From NCBI GenBank assembly GCA_963931865.1, contig OZ007515.1, forward strand, positions 3,252,511-3,316,510: a stretch of DNA of 64,000 bases, in the 5' to 3' direction. This stretch comes from Axinella damicornis. Lineage: Eukaryota > Porifera > Demospongiae > Axinellida > Axinellidae. The position numbers and the translations under genes are program-made. Shown in pieces: positions 1 to 10,946 of this stretch (position 1 is the stretch's first letter; each line of letters opens with the position of its first letter). A model generated the notes under the pieces. It did not search any database. It worked only from the letters and a program-made list of their open reading frames with translations, and was not told where the DNA came from.

Positions 1-188
1 AGGAGAGGGGTGAGTCACCTAGAAAAGCAGAACATGTTCAATAGATGGTTAACTCAGAACCCAACAGACATGAGAAGCAAGACCATACATGTACATTAAC
101 AGCTATTAGCCATAGTTGCTGTGAGAATTTTCAAGCGAAACACAATTTCAAACTACTGCTAAATGCCATCTCTTGACTCCATCCTCAC

Positions 189-3096
189 CTTTACCCCCAA
201 GTGACTTCAGCCGGGGGTGGAGCAAGTGACTGCTGACCTGGCTCCCGGGAGGAGGGGTGGGAAGAGCCACGTCCTCGTACGAGGGAACAGACCCTGCAGC
301 ATCGATGGCATCGAAGAGCGGGGAGTCTGACTTCCAAGCAAGGTGCCCCAGGACCATTTCCTCCACCTAGGCAAGCCAAGGTCAAAGTTCATGTTGATAC
401 AGAATCTGAGTTCAGAGTTCAAAGTGCACTTACTCTGTTGAGGTGTTTGATGATACTGCGTGGGAACCTCCCCTCTGCCTTAATGACCACCTCAATCAGT
501 CGGTAGAAGTGGTAGGCACTCACGGCAAACACCTCCAGTACCCATGGAAACGCTCTAAGAGGAGAGAAGAGGGGGGAGGGGCAGTGTGGACACACAGAAC
601 TCATGCTATAAAGAATCCATACCATAAACACTTCTAGTCACATGATCAATAAGGGATCAGCGATCATATTGCAGTGAGTGTTACAGATGCTACATGTATG
701 TACAGTAATGAACGCGAGTCATGTGATGGCCATGTGACCATTGTGTGACACTCATGTGGGTGACAGATGCTATGTACAGTAATGACTGTGAGTCATGTGA
801 TGGCCATGTGACCATTGTGTGACACTCATGTGGCTGACCTGCTCTGTGAGTTGTACGAGAAGAGGATGATTTCCATGCAGAGTGCAAACAGGGACTTGTG
901 TAACGGCTCATACTCCAGCATGGTCTGCAACAGGGAGATCAAGCACTGCAAGTCACAGGATGTCTCGTCTCGTACACTGGCGCAGAGGAAGGAAAGGGCT
1001 CTTTCCTCCTGAACGCGTTAAGAGGAAAAGCGCCTGGGTACGAGGCTACCCAACATCTTGCTCGTCCTACAAACCTATCAGCTTTAATAGGTCGCTTGAG
1101 AAACAGTTTTCTTCACAACAAATCATATGCGAAAGTGACTACTGGATTCACTACGCTGACAGTAAGTCACATGTACTTGTACATGCAGTTCACACCTGCA
1201 ACTGTCCGAAGTCTGGATTCTTGATCTCCTCGTCGTGAATGATGACTGCCAGTAGCTTGTAGTAGAGAGAGACACTTAGGCGCAGCCGCATTTTTGCAAA
1301 CTGAGAAGGGCCTTCCTTCTGGAAAGTGGGAAAACAGGGGAAGGAGAGGAGGGGGTAGGGAAGGAGGGAAGATGGTGAGGGGGCAGAGGAGGAGGGGAAG
1401 GAGAGGTCGAAACCATCACCAGCAGAAGTTATTACTGTCTACGTCACACCAGGGGAGCACCTTGAAGACGGGGGTAACTTGTACTAGTCTTGAATCTCAA
1501 GTTGAGATACAGTCAGTATCTCACCCCCCACACACCAATGGTACACACCAATGGTAACTTACCGGCGGGGCATCCTGGAGAAAACGCTCACGGAGGGCTT
1601 GAACTTGTCTCTCTATCTCGGGTAGGGGATCTGACATGCAGGAGCTGTGTATGTACATTGTATGCAGGTCGGGAAGGAATGGAAAAAAAGTAGACATAAA
1701 GATCATCTCCATCACTGCTATAGGGTGAAAACCTAGGATGTGTTCTTCATTCAATTTCCATAACAAGTGGCACACCGTGGCTCTGCAAGCAGTTAGTCAA
1801 AACCCTGTTTCCTGACAGATTTTCTTAATTTGCTAGCAACATAGGAACAGCTGCCAAATGAGTCTGGGAACAGCAGTGTAGTCAAGGCAACAGAGTCCAG
1901 TTCCCTTCCATGCCGTGTGGTTCCCATGCCCCGTCCACTGCCACTTTACGATTGAGACTACTCCTAACACAGGTGCAGGCAATCCAGGCTACTACCAACA
2001 CCGGTATACAGTGTTTGCTCACACCTGCACAACGTCTTGAGGTAGTCAGAGGGCTGGTCAGGACAGTTGTCCAGCAGCAGGTGCAGCTGCGCCACGGAGT
2101 GGGTGGCCTCTGATGCAGGGGTAAGCCTGAGAAGGGGGGAGGAGGAGGAGGAGGAGGAGAAGAGGGGGAAAGAGAGAAGGAGAAAGCATCAGGGAGAGCG
2201 ATGAATCAGTGGTACGGGCACCCACTTGTTGTCCTTGTTCCCGAGGTACTCCCTGCCCATCAGTGGAGTCCCGTACTGTACGTGGCGAGGAGGGGTCTGC
2301 AAACCAAGCACACACAAAGGTCAAGTATAGTGTATTGCGATTAGGAGAGCTACTAGTGCTTGCTATAGTCATACATAGCATTGTTCACCAGACAAAGGAA
2401 TAGTCATGTGTACGATGTTCCCATGGGCAGCGCATACAAATATCGTGAACAATGTCATTCATGGTCCCGTAGGTGCTCTAATCATGCGGCGCTCAATTTT
2501 TTGCAATGTAACGCAATAATAGAAATTCGGTTTCCTAATTAATGCCACAAGATTAAACTATGATGCATGATTAGAAAACACCCTACTAGGATAGGTACTC
2601 GAGTCAGGAGTTTGTAAGGCAAGGCCTTGGGGACAGAAAAGAGTCTGTTGTGGTTGCCATTTTGTACCTTCACAAATTTGATGCAGAATTAGAGCGCCTA
2701 CAGTATTACACCACACTAAGGTTGTCATGGTTACCATGAGTTGGTAGGCACCCATGGGCTGCCTGGTAGGAGTCCCGATCTCCTCGCTGGCATTGTGATG
2801 GAGGAAGACCCTCTCGTCAAAGTCCCCTTCCGTCAGCATGTTCAGTTCATACTCTCGATTGAGAGATTTCCTGTAGAGGTGGGGGGGAGTTGGCTTCACA
2901 GGTGGGTACATGACTACGTATAGCTGTGTGAATGTGTGTGGTATATCATGTCTGAGCTGCACTACAGTACATACTCATTCGTATAGAAACTGCCGGGTGA
3001 GAACAGGTGTGCTAGGGCTTCATCGATATTGAGAGCAGCCCTTGGCTTCCCGGAAAGAACCTTGGTATGTGTGTGTGGTGTGTGTGTGGGGATGTG

Positions 3097-3144
<48 letters not shown>

Positions 3145-6100
3145 GGGGGGGGGGATATTGGCAAAAGTTGTTGGGATTGTTGTCTGTGCCATTCACCACT
3201 CCATCTTGGTGACAGACATACCTCTGCTTCAAACATTTTCTTGACCAGGGTCCGCCAGTAGTATTCCCTGATGACAAAACACTCTTTCTCGATGGCTGCA
3301 CAAAGGAAACATCACCGCATAACAACAAACAGCAGTACCACATGGTCTACCCTAGTTGACTAGTTGTGCGTTGTATCTCTACAAATATGCACTGAGATGC
3401 ATTTTTGGAAGACGTCAGTGCTTTGCTGGAACGAGAGTCAAATCAGTGCCTAACAGTGAAAAAGTGCTGTGCTTAATAACGTGTGCAACGTTAACTACTG
3501 TATCCCATTTCAAACTGTCATGGCAACCACCCTTTGTAATTGCCCTGAATGAACTGGCTGGACTTATTGCCAACACACTCAACTGTACTGCGCATACTGA
3601 CCATTGTACTTGGTACAGAGCTCGGACAGTACACAGGGGGTCTCGCTGGGAGGAGAGCCAACGGATGCAGGGTCCTCAGGGAGGAAGGGGCAGTCGGGAT
3701 GGAGGAGGTCCCTGTGCTTCCCAACCAGTGCCGAGCAGTACAGCATGTCCATGCAGCAGAGCATTAGGTGGTGTGAGTTTACCAGGTCATCGTTGATCTG
3801 AGGGTACTGGCCTGTAGGTCAGGACAACATGCGTATGAGGACAGCGTAATTCATTGACTGCTCACTACAGGTTATTACATGTGTGCAAGTGCATTGTAAT
3901 CGGCCTGTATGTCAAAGTTAACAGTGTTTCTTCCCTTGATAGACAGCAAAAACCTACCAGTGGCTTGAGGATTTCTATTTGTGATAGGCCGGATGTAGTC
4001 GCACATTTTTTCTAAATAAAGCACACTCCATATCCAGTGGTTCTGTAAGCCAGCGCACAGCGGCTGTGCTCTACTAAGCACCCCTAGTTACTCCATGTGC
4101 ACATACGCGAAGCGGGGTTAAGCAATCAGATTTTGTCCGACTGTCTGTCTGTCCGGTGAAAACTTTTTAAAAATCTCACAATGCATGTCCAACAATGTCT
4201 TGGTCTGTCATTTTAATATGGTCAGCAACTCTGAATACACTAGTAATTGTGTCCGAGTAATAGCCACTGATCAATTGCCTTTCTTCTGCCAGCTAATTTG
4301 GTTTTTGTGCACTGGACACACGTAAACTCACCCTTCTTTGCATAATGATAGCAGGGTGTGTTCAATCAAAGAAACGGCCTGCAAAAAACCACCAGCCCAC
4401 CAGAGCGTATGAGATACTAGTTTCAACAATGCCGCTGGTATATATATATTCACAATGGGATGAATAACCGGTCAGTTTACACAGCCAAGTGGCCATGAAA
4501 CCAGTTGAAACGAAGAGGCAAGAGAGCTACAACAAAGGTTTCTCACCCTTGATGTGAATGTAGAGGGTCCAGCCAAACCTGAAGACTTCAAACGGAGTGC
4601 ACGGACGATTCCTGGGCAAGGAGAGATCACATGATCCACCAGCAATGCATCCCAAGCAACGCCACAGTGCACTGGAGTGCCCCTTGTGTCTTGTACTCTA
4701 ACCAACATGTCATGCCAAAGCCAGAGGGCCGACCACAACACTAACCAGCTAGCCCATCCAGCAAGGAGGACATGGCCAGACGTTTTACCACATACACACA
4801 TCACAACTTTGGCATGGGGGATGGACAAACAGCTCACTGTTCGCAGCTCGGGCCCCCACAAAGGTGTTGGTTCCCAATAGATTTGAACACTCTATGAAAG
4901 ATGTCTGTGTTTCACATCTCCAATGTACTCTGACCTCAGCATAGCAAACTGTGGTTCATGGACATATTCATGCAAGTTCTTCATTGAATACCTGACTACC
5001 CCTTCCGGGTATCTGCTAACCACTCACTTGCTCGCCTTTCGTCCCCTCTGCCGTACAGCGGGTACCTGCTTCTCAGCAGGAAGCTGAAACAGGTCGCAGA
5101 AGACCTTGCGATACTTGTCAAAGATGATGGACGCAACTTCAAACTTGCGCTCCAGGGCCTCAACCTTCTTGTGGAAGGAGTTGGGAAGATTTATCATCTC
5201 CAGCCACTTCTTTATCTTCTTGAAGAACTCGATCAAACTGTGTGTGTGAGGAGATCCAGAGACTTAGTAACAACTGCTACACCAGCTGTTTATTAATGTG
5301 AAGATGCTCATGAAATCAAGTTGCTATAAGGAGTCACGGTAGATCAAGAAATCGTATAGACCCACTGTGCATTGTTGGTGCATCATTGCATCAACTGAGA
5401 TCGTCATAGAAACTACTATCTCTACATGTATGGTGGCAGTTTTGAATTTCCATTCATAATATTCAAAGGGATGACGTCAGCTGTAATATATCTACAGGTA
5501 TAGTGGATCCGCTTGTGAAAGTCCACTACCGGACAATGCCTTGCTGTTGTGCATTAGTGCCATTCAGACACTACATGCTCACAATCCCTAGAACAACAAA
5601 CATTGTGAGAGCATCTGTTTTGCAAAACCCAGTGTAGTGAGTACTAACATTGCACTCACAGGCATGCATGGCAGGCCAGCAGTGCAGTAGCATAGACACG
5701 CACAGGCATGCACAGAGTCAGGTATAATTGTCAAGTATATTATGTAGTTGCAGATGTATAGGGTCATCCCATGATATTATGCATCCCATATGGTACATCT
5801 ACTCGACAGCTAAAGGACTGACATTCCTTCAGGAAGGTACGTACATGGGACAGTGGTAATCAAGTGAAGGGATCTAGTATAAATGCTTGCTCTGTATTCT
5901 GCAAAGAGTTAGGGCCACATCAGGAATTCCTATCTACGTCTCCAGAGAATCTAATGCATACTTCAGCTTTGTAGCTCTCAGGATCTGTGTCAGAGAGACT
6001 TTGTTCCCGCTCGATGTCCCCCCCTCCACAGTCTCCAGCATTGAGTTCTGTCCGGCCACATACAGTGCACACCCCAGCCACTCAATATGGTCTCCCTGCA

Positions 6101-6438
6101 GAGCAAATTCACACATACAGTCAACTCTGAATGACCATATTTGGAATATAAATGTGTAGAGATCTAGAGTGTGCGAGTAATCAGTAACCTGAGGTAAAAT
6201 GCCTTTATCTACTTCTGCTATTAAGCAATGATCCGCTTTATTCACACCACAAGTGCAGCTACCTGCCCAGTATAGCACTGCCAACAAAATACTGAACTGT
6301 CCCCACCTCAAGCACGTAGTCGTTGTTGATGGTCTCGTAGGAAGCCCAGGCTGCTTCCATCGACTCCTGGTCGAGGTTGAGCTCTCCACACACCCGATCG
6401 TACTTCTCCTTCACCGCTTCTTCGCCTCGCGACCCCAT
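189..6438 (-). CDS. RBL: Retinoblastoma-like pocket protein (p107/p130 type), N-terminal half, 15 exons, incomplete
   Basis: Transcriptional co-repressor that binds E2F factors in the nucleus and restrains the cell cycle. Exons in transcript order (minus strand): 6438-6307, 6095-5962, 5237-5028, 4611-4547, 3811-3602, 3295-3222, 3060-2975, 2870-2735, 2296-2216, 2107-2025, 1644-1563, 1300-1196, 945-839, 554-434, 366-189. All junctions are GT-AG and keep one frame. Conserved p107-like stretches are visible: CGELNLDQESMEAAW, IEWLGCALYVA, LIEFFKKIKKW, GDFDERVFL followed by EEIGTP, and FPWVLEV...FYRLIEVVIKAE. The start is the first in-frame ATG (MGSRGEE); upstream only a GTG remains in frame. The N-terminal cyclin-like domain and pocket A are present; the spacer, pocket B and the stop lie beyond base 1. 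The EEIGTP element and the N-terminal domain favour RBL1/RBL2 over RB1. The exon 9 donor (2216/2215) and exon 10 acceptor are the least certain. Confidence 0.93.
690..838. repeat. Tandem duplication of about 75 bp in RBL intron 13
   Basis: Two near-identical copies containing GTCATGTGATGGCCATGTGA lie side by side. The second copy runs directly into the 5' splice site of RBL exon 13 (839/838), so the donor sits at the edge of the repeat. Confidence 0.8.
966..1048. mobile_element. Palindromic inverted-repeat element in RBL intron 12
   Basis: The right end reads GCGCCTGGGTACGAGGCTA and the left end is its inverse with mismatches (CTCGTACACTGGCGC). It lies wholly inside intron 12 and belongs to the TAGCCTCGT-ended group found across the window. 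Confidence 0.6.
3062..3154. repeat. TG microsatellite running into poly-G, RBL intron 6
   Basis: On the plus strand a TG tract passes into about 27 consecutive G. On the gene's sense strand this reads poly-C, then CA repeats, then the 3' splice site of exon 7 (exon starts 3060). Confidence 0.9.
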
Positions 6439-7336
6439 CCTTCCTTCAGGACTGTTATTCCGACGGCCAGCAAAGGTTCGAAACTTAGACACCTTGGAAC
6501 TTCACAGGACCCGACAGCGGTGCTTCGTTCCACTGTCGATCGCCTTGCAGTTGAGCTATGAAACTTCCTAGTAGGGTAACTTGTCTCAGTCCTCCGGTAT
6601 CAAGTAACTTCCAACCTTCAGGTGAACATCCAACACTCCACTATTCCAGTAAGCTTTTTTGACCACATATGGGCGTTTTTCACGCTCGATTGCCTTCTCC
6701 CAGCCTTCGATCGGTCGGATCTCAATACTTATCGGCTTCAAAGTTGGTTTGCAGGCTTTACCAGTGACTTTTAGGCAAAGCGTTGTATCTCCTACTCACA
6801 ACAGGAACAGCGGCTGCCTACACTGCCAGGCCGTGGGGGGCGTAATCCGTAGTAATCACAACTGACCAATCACTACATCGCATTGGTACAAAAGCGCGCC
6901 AACTTCGCAACGTAACTCCGCCTACTTGATGACGGCAGCACCACACACCTTTAATTAGTCGACGTGTTGGGTTCACCCAGTAAAGACGATATTATATTTC
7001 AAGCTGGAGTAGATTAGCTCATTATTGGGTGCATGAGTTATTTGAATTCATTACTATAACCACCCCGTAACAAAAGAAACCATAAACTTATTTTTTATTG
7101 CTGGATACCTGACCTTGAGAATCAGGAATGGTAGGTTTAAAAGCTTTTTGATGGCATGCCAACTCTCCCTATGAATAGTCCATTTCCCAAAGAGAATGTA
7201 TCAGGGGAGGCAACATTTGTACATTAGTTCTCTACATATATATGCAGCCTATCAGGGCAATCCAACAACGTTGATTCATTGATTCACAGGTGACATCAGG
7301 TGGAAATGGTAAATGTTATCCACGACAGACAATTAT
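6439..7336. other. Intergenic stretch between RBL 5' end and NTF2 3' end
   Basis: No coding frame with family similarity was found. It should hold the RBL promoter just above 6438. Both flanking genes are on the minus strand. Confidence 0.6.
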
Positions 7337-7342
7337 TTTATT
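7337..7342 (-). terminator. AATAAA polyadenylation signal of NTF2
   Basis: AATAAA on the minus strand, about 70 bases after the NTF2 stop codon, at normal spacing for a short 3' UTR. Confidence 0.6.
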
Positions 7343-7411
7343 CAAACGCAAGTTGCTAGCACAGCAAATACAACAAAGGAAGGGTAATAAAAACGGCTAC
7401 AGACATTTCTT

Positions 7412-10400
7412 TCACTGGTGGTGAAGTGACAAACGAAACAGATCATTCATAATAAATAAACTATCACCAAACTGCTTCAGATAGAAAGTCTGTGCGAATC
7501 CAAACACTTTGTCTTGGTCAGCCTGGGGGGAAAAATATATGATGAATTCACCTTGCTAAGCCCACCCAGTTCTGCATCCCCAATGCTGGAGGTTTTCATG
7601 GCCCCATTAATGGGGGATGGTGATGACCTCATTACTGAACTCTACCATGCTCAATCTTGTTTTTCTGAAAGGGCAAAGGGCAAATTCCTTTTTTCAAGGC
7701 AAACTTCAACAGAAAAACCAAGGGGTTTAGTGGGATTCGAACTCAGGACAGAGCCTAGAGACTCACTCTACCAGTGCACCACCGCACACCCGTTAAAGCT
7801 CTTGAAAAGGCAAGACGAAAGTCTATATAGCCTTGCTCCCTAGCTCCTGGAAGCATGGCCAGGCTCTCCTCTGCCCCTTCAAGAGCCTGCAAGCAAGGCC
7901 AGGCTCTCCTCTGCCCCTTCAAGAGCCTGAGGGTAAGGCTAAGCCCTCCTACACCTTTAAGAGTCTGGGAGCAAGGATAGGCTCTCCCCCAGCCCCTAAA
8001 ATGCCTGGGAGCAACACTAGGCTCTCCTCTGCCCCTTCAAGTTCTTGAAGGGGTGAGGGAGAGCATAGCTCCCAGGCTCTTGATGAGGCGAGGGAAAACC
8101 TACTCTTTTCTCGCTGTCTTGAAGGGTGGGTGAGCAAGATAATGCAATAATCTTGGAAATGACTGCTACATACAACATGCTCTTGCTGCGAACACACAGT
8201 GGTACACATAGTCTCGGTCCCAGACCCAAACCCACTCCAGCACGGATCGCATCTAGTATCACGCGCGGGGAGGGAGGGTCTGGTGAACTTGCTACATAAA
8301 AATTAGTCGTCCGCGGAATTTCAGAGGGCTGAATCTGATTGGTTGATTGGCTAGTAATGACGTTTGGAATGCTCACGCCACGTGCACCGTGTGCTAATTC
8401 ATGCTACAAAGTTGTCGAGACCGCGATTACAGCTGTATTTTGCCAACTGGGGTTGACAGTAACTAGCTACGGTGTGAAGTCAGAACAGCTCGAAGTCGTG
8501 AGAGAGCTGGTGAAAGATCAAACTAATGCATGGTTTGAATTTTGTATCGATTCCGACAGGCAGGATGGAATGTCACTCTGCTGTAGTGGATGCCTGCCTC
8601 CTGCAGTGTCAGGGAGAGCTGATTGTCATTGTAATGAACCCTCTGAAGGTGTTCATGTTATCAGGAGCACCGCTTTGCGGTGCTCATGGCCTCCTGATGT
8701 AGACCATGGACTCTTTGTGCTACCTGGAGTTGGCGTTTAGTGCCGAAAATCGGGGCTGAGTCATCGGCAGAAGGGTAGAGAATGGGGGCATTCTTAACCC
8801 GGAGGCAGTAGCAAGTGGAGACAGAGAGAGATCTCAACACCAGGAATGCCTTGATGCTGTCTTTGTAGATGAGGCACACTAGAAATGGCGAGTTCTCCAC
8901 CCTTCTACCTACGCTTCCGTCCTCATCTTTCAATGATCTTTGACACTAGCGTAGATGGTAGCTATCTTGCTGCAACTTGGCATAGGCCCTAGCTTAGAAG
9001 CTGTAGTCATACTCTGGTAAGACAACTAACTGTTCAATACATGTACCTAGCTCCACTGTGCACTTTTGAGTATTCTCGCACTACTTGAGTTGTAATCTTG
9101 CACTGGCCAATTACTATTCAGAATGACTGTGGCATGCTACATCCCATAATGTTCTTATGTAGCAAGTTCACCAGACCCACCCTTCCTCCCTGTGCGTGAT
9201 ACTGGAAGCGATCGCGCTGGGGTTGGTTTGGGTCTGGGGCCGAGACTATGGTACACACAAAGAATCCTACCTTCAGTTGTCCAACTACAAATACGATCAA
9301 TCCACCATCCACTGTCAAGTGGGCATCTACAGTTGTAATCTGGTGTTGAATTGTCTGGAAGGACAGGCTCTGTAGGTAGAGAAAGAGCAGTTTCAAGTCA
9401 GTGTGAGGAAAGTATTCATGGCTTTAGACCATTAACAATACATCAATGTGTGTGTGTGCATGACGGAAGTGGGTGGGGGTCGGGGGTGGGACTAGACTAG
9501 TGACGCGCGATCTGTGTACTTTACTACTACAATCTCTGAACTTCGAACTCAGTGAAGAATGTTTGAGAATGTTGGGCAGGGGTTGGAACCTTCCAGAATG
9601 GCTGGCACTGCAAGCAGACACAACCAGAGAGCAGTAGCTAAAATGGACACTATCGGGGAGCAGCAGCTGAATCGGATGAGATTGGGGTGAGGTGGATGCA
9701 TGGCGCAATCAGGGAGCACGGACACAATCCAGTTGGCATTCTAAGTTACAAAGAAGTTGAAAAACTGTCAGCTGACTACACACTGGAAACGTTTGGCTTA
9801 GGATGGCAAGAACAAAGCTGCCACTCAACTATCCACCTTCAGGTAGCCATGCAGCTGGCAGGAGCTGGCTGGTACGTTCCTATTACTTGTGGGTAGCTAT
9901 GCGGGGAGGGGGGGTTCTGTTTCTATGCAAGTGGTAACCTCTGTTGGTGGGCTAGTGCAACAGGTACACACCCCCTTTCTGTCTGCACACCCATTTAGTT
10001 GGCTAATGGTGAGGAAACCAATGGACAAGCCATGCTGACAATGAAACTAGGTACTTCACATGTTTGTAACTCGTTCGTCTTTGTCTGGTAAGCAGAAATT
10101 CATGTAAAGCGTGAGAGTGTATGATTAAGTGCTGAAGTGTGACACTCACGCCCAATGTGTGAAACTTGGTAGGTCAGTCAAGACTCCTTATTGGTGCAGC
10201 TGACAACTGGAGTATTGCAATCATGCTGAACGTGTTTGAGGCTGCCTGCTCACCAGTACAATACAGGTGGAGCACAAACACTCGGTTGACACACTATAGC
10301 AAGCAATAGCAAAATTCTTTGCTGAGACCAGAAATGTTTTCAACCACCGTCATAATTTCTCATTCTTTTCAGGGCTTGAATTATTGTTGCTGATTTGGGT

Positions 10401-10726
10401 GATCTGCATAGCTGGCAGTACTGGTGTGCATTAATAAGAACAGTAGACATCTAGCTTATAGCTTAGCTTTGACTCGTACTCACGTACACAGAGCTTAGTA
10501 ACAATGGCGGCAGGGCCTTGAAATGTATCTCCCTCAAATGTGAGCTTCGATTCATCACGCTAAATGGGATGAGGAACACGTAAATTATGCAATATTCAAA
10601 ACCGGGCAGTTTTAGCTAAAACTTATCTCTAAAACTTACGTATATGGCTGCCAAGGCCTGTTTGTTCGTATCAAAAGTTTGGTAGTACTGAGAGATAAAC
10701 GTGTTCGCTATCGCCAAGGCATCCAT
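7412..10726 (-). CDS. NUTF2: Nuclear transport factor 2, 4 exons, 122 aa
   Basis: Homodimeric carrier that binds Ran-GDP and FxFG nucleoporins and returns Ran to the nucleus. Exons (minus strand): 10726-10640, 10559-10488, 9369-9271, 7522-7412, all phase 0. Conserved segments in order: FISQYYQTFDTNKQALAAIY, KLTFEGDTFQGPAAIV, LSFQTIQHQITTVDAHLT, VVGQLK, then FAQTFYLKQFGDSLFIMNDL and FRLSL before the stop. The length of 122 residues compares with 125-127 in yeast and human, so the gene looks complete. Intron 3 (about 1.75 kb) holds a 1-kb inverted-repeat element (8209-9247), a tRNA-like sequence and a tandem repeat. The start codon is 220 bp from the divergent LSM14 start. Close NTF2-fold relatives (NXT, G3BP) fit less well. 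Confidence 0.95.
7730..7795 (-). repeat. tRNA-derived sequence (SINE head or tRNA pseudogene)
   Basis: On the minus strand a box-A-like segment (GGTGGTGCACTGGTAGAGTG) is followed about 30 bases later by a good box B (GAGTTCGAATCCCAC). This is the internal pol III promoter of a tRNA. No clean cloverleaf or acceptor stem was drawn, so a tRNA-derived SINE or relic is more likely than a working tRNA gene. Confidence 0.5.
7848..8045. repeat. Degenerate tandem repeat, about 45-bp unit, about 4-5 copies
   Basis: Recurring segments such as AGGCTCTCCTCTGCCCCTTC and AAGAGCCTG with 10-20% divergence. Inverted copies of parts follow up to about 8140. Located in NTF2 intron 3. Confidence 0.75.
8209..9247. 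mobile_element. 1,039-bp inverted-repeat transposon with RecQ-like helicase remnant
   Basis: The left end (TAGTCTCGGTCCCAGACCC...) and right end (...GGGTCTGGGGCCGAGACTA) are inverted copies over about 88 bp, including inner boundaries GTCTGGTGAACTTGCTACAT and its inverse. The flanks are a perfect 9-bp direct duplication, TGGTACACA, at 8200-8208 and 9248-9256. The plus strand at about 8400-8530 has an open stretch whose residues (VFCQLGL...VKSEQLEVVRELVK) resemble the start of a RecQ-type helicase domain, then lose similarity. It sits in NTF2 intron 3 and is non-autonomous as seen. Confidence 0.8.
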
Positions 10727-10946
10727 ATTGTGTCATCGAGCTCAGTTTTTCGCTCCCGACTTTCTGTCAAATGTTTGCGCATGCGTACTGGCTGACGAAA
10801 ACACAGCTTTGGAGGCCTATTTGAAAGGGAGGAGTTATGGAGTAGCGACCCTGTATCAGAGGGAATCCTGCTTTCAGAAGGGCTTTTCGGTTATCTGTTG
10901 GTTTCACTGTCGAAGGTGAAGGTTGCGTCGTAGCTGTCCTTCCGCC
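10727..10946. promoter_or_regulatory. Bidirectional promoter between NTF2 and LSM14
   Basis: Only 220 bp separate the two divergent start codons. No TATA box was recognised. Shared or overlapping promoters are inferred from spacing alone. Confidence 0.6.

Noticed and set aside
4100..4460. Possible extra RBL exon between exons 4 and 5
   Set aside because: Exon 4 joins exon 5 directly in the right phase with continuous similarity; no coding signal was seen in between.
8661..8933. Candidate last exon of NTF2 (an open frame containing KDEDGSVGRR)
   Set aside because: It lacks the conserved FxQxFxL...NDLFRL ending, which is found in full at 7522-7412.
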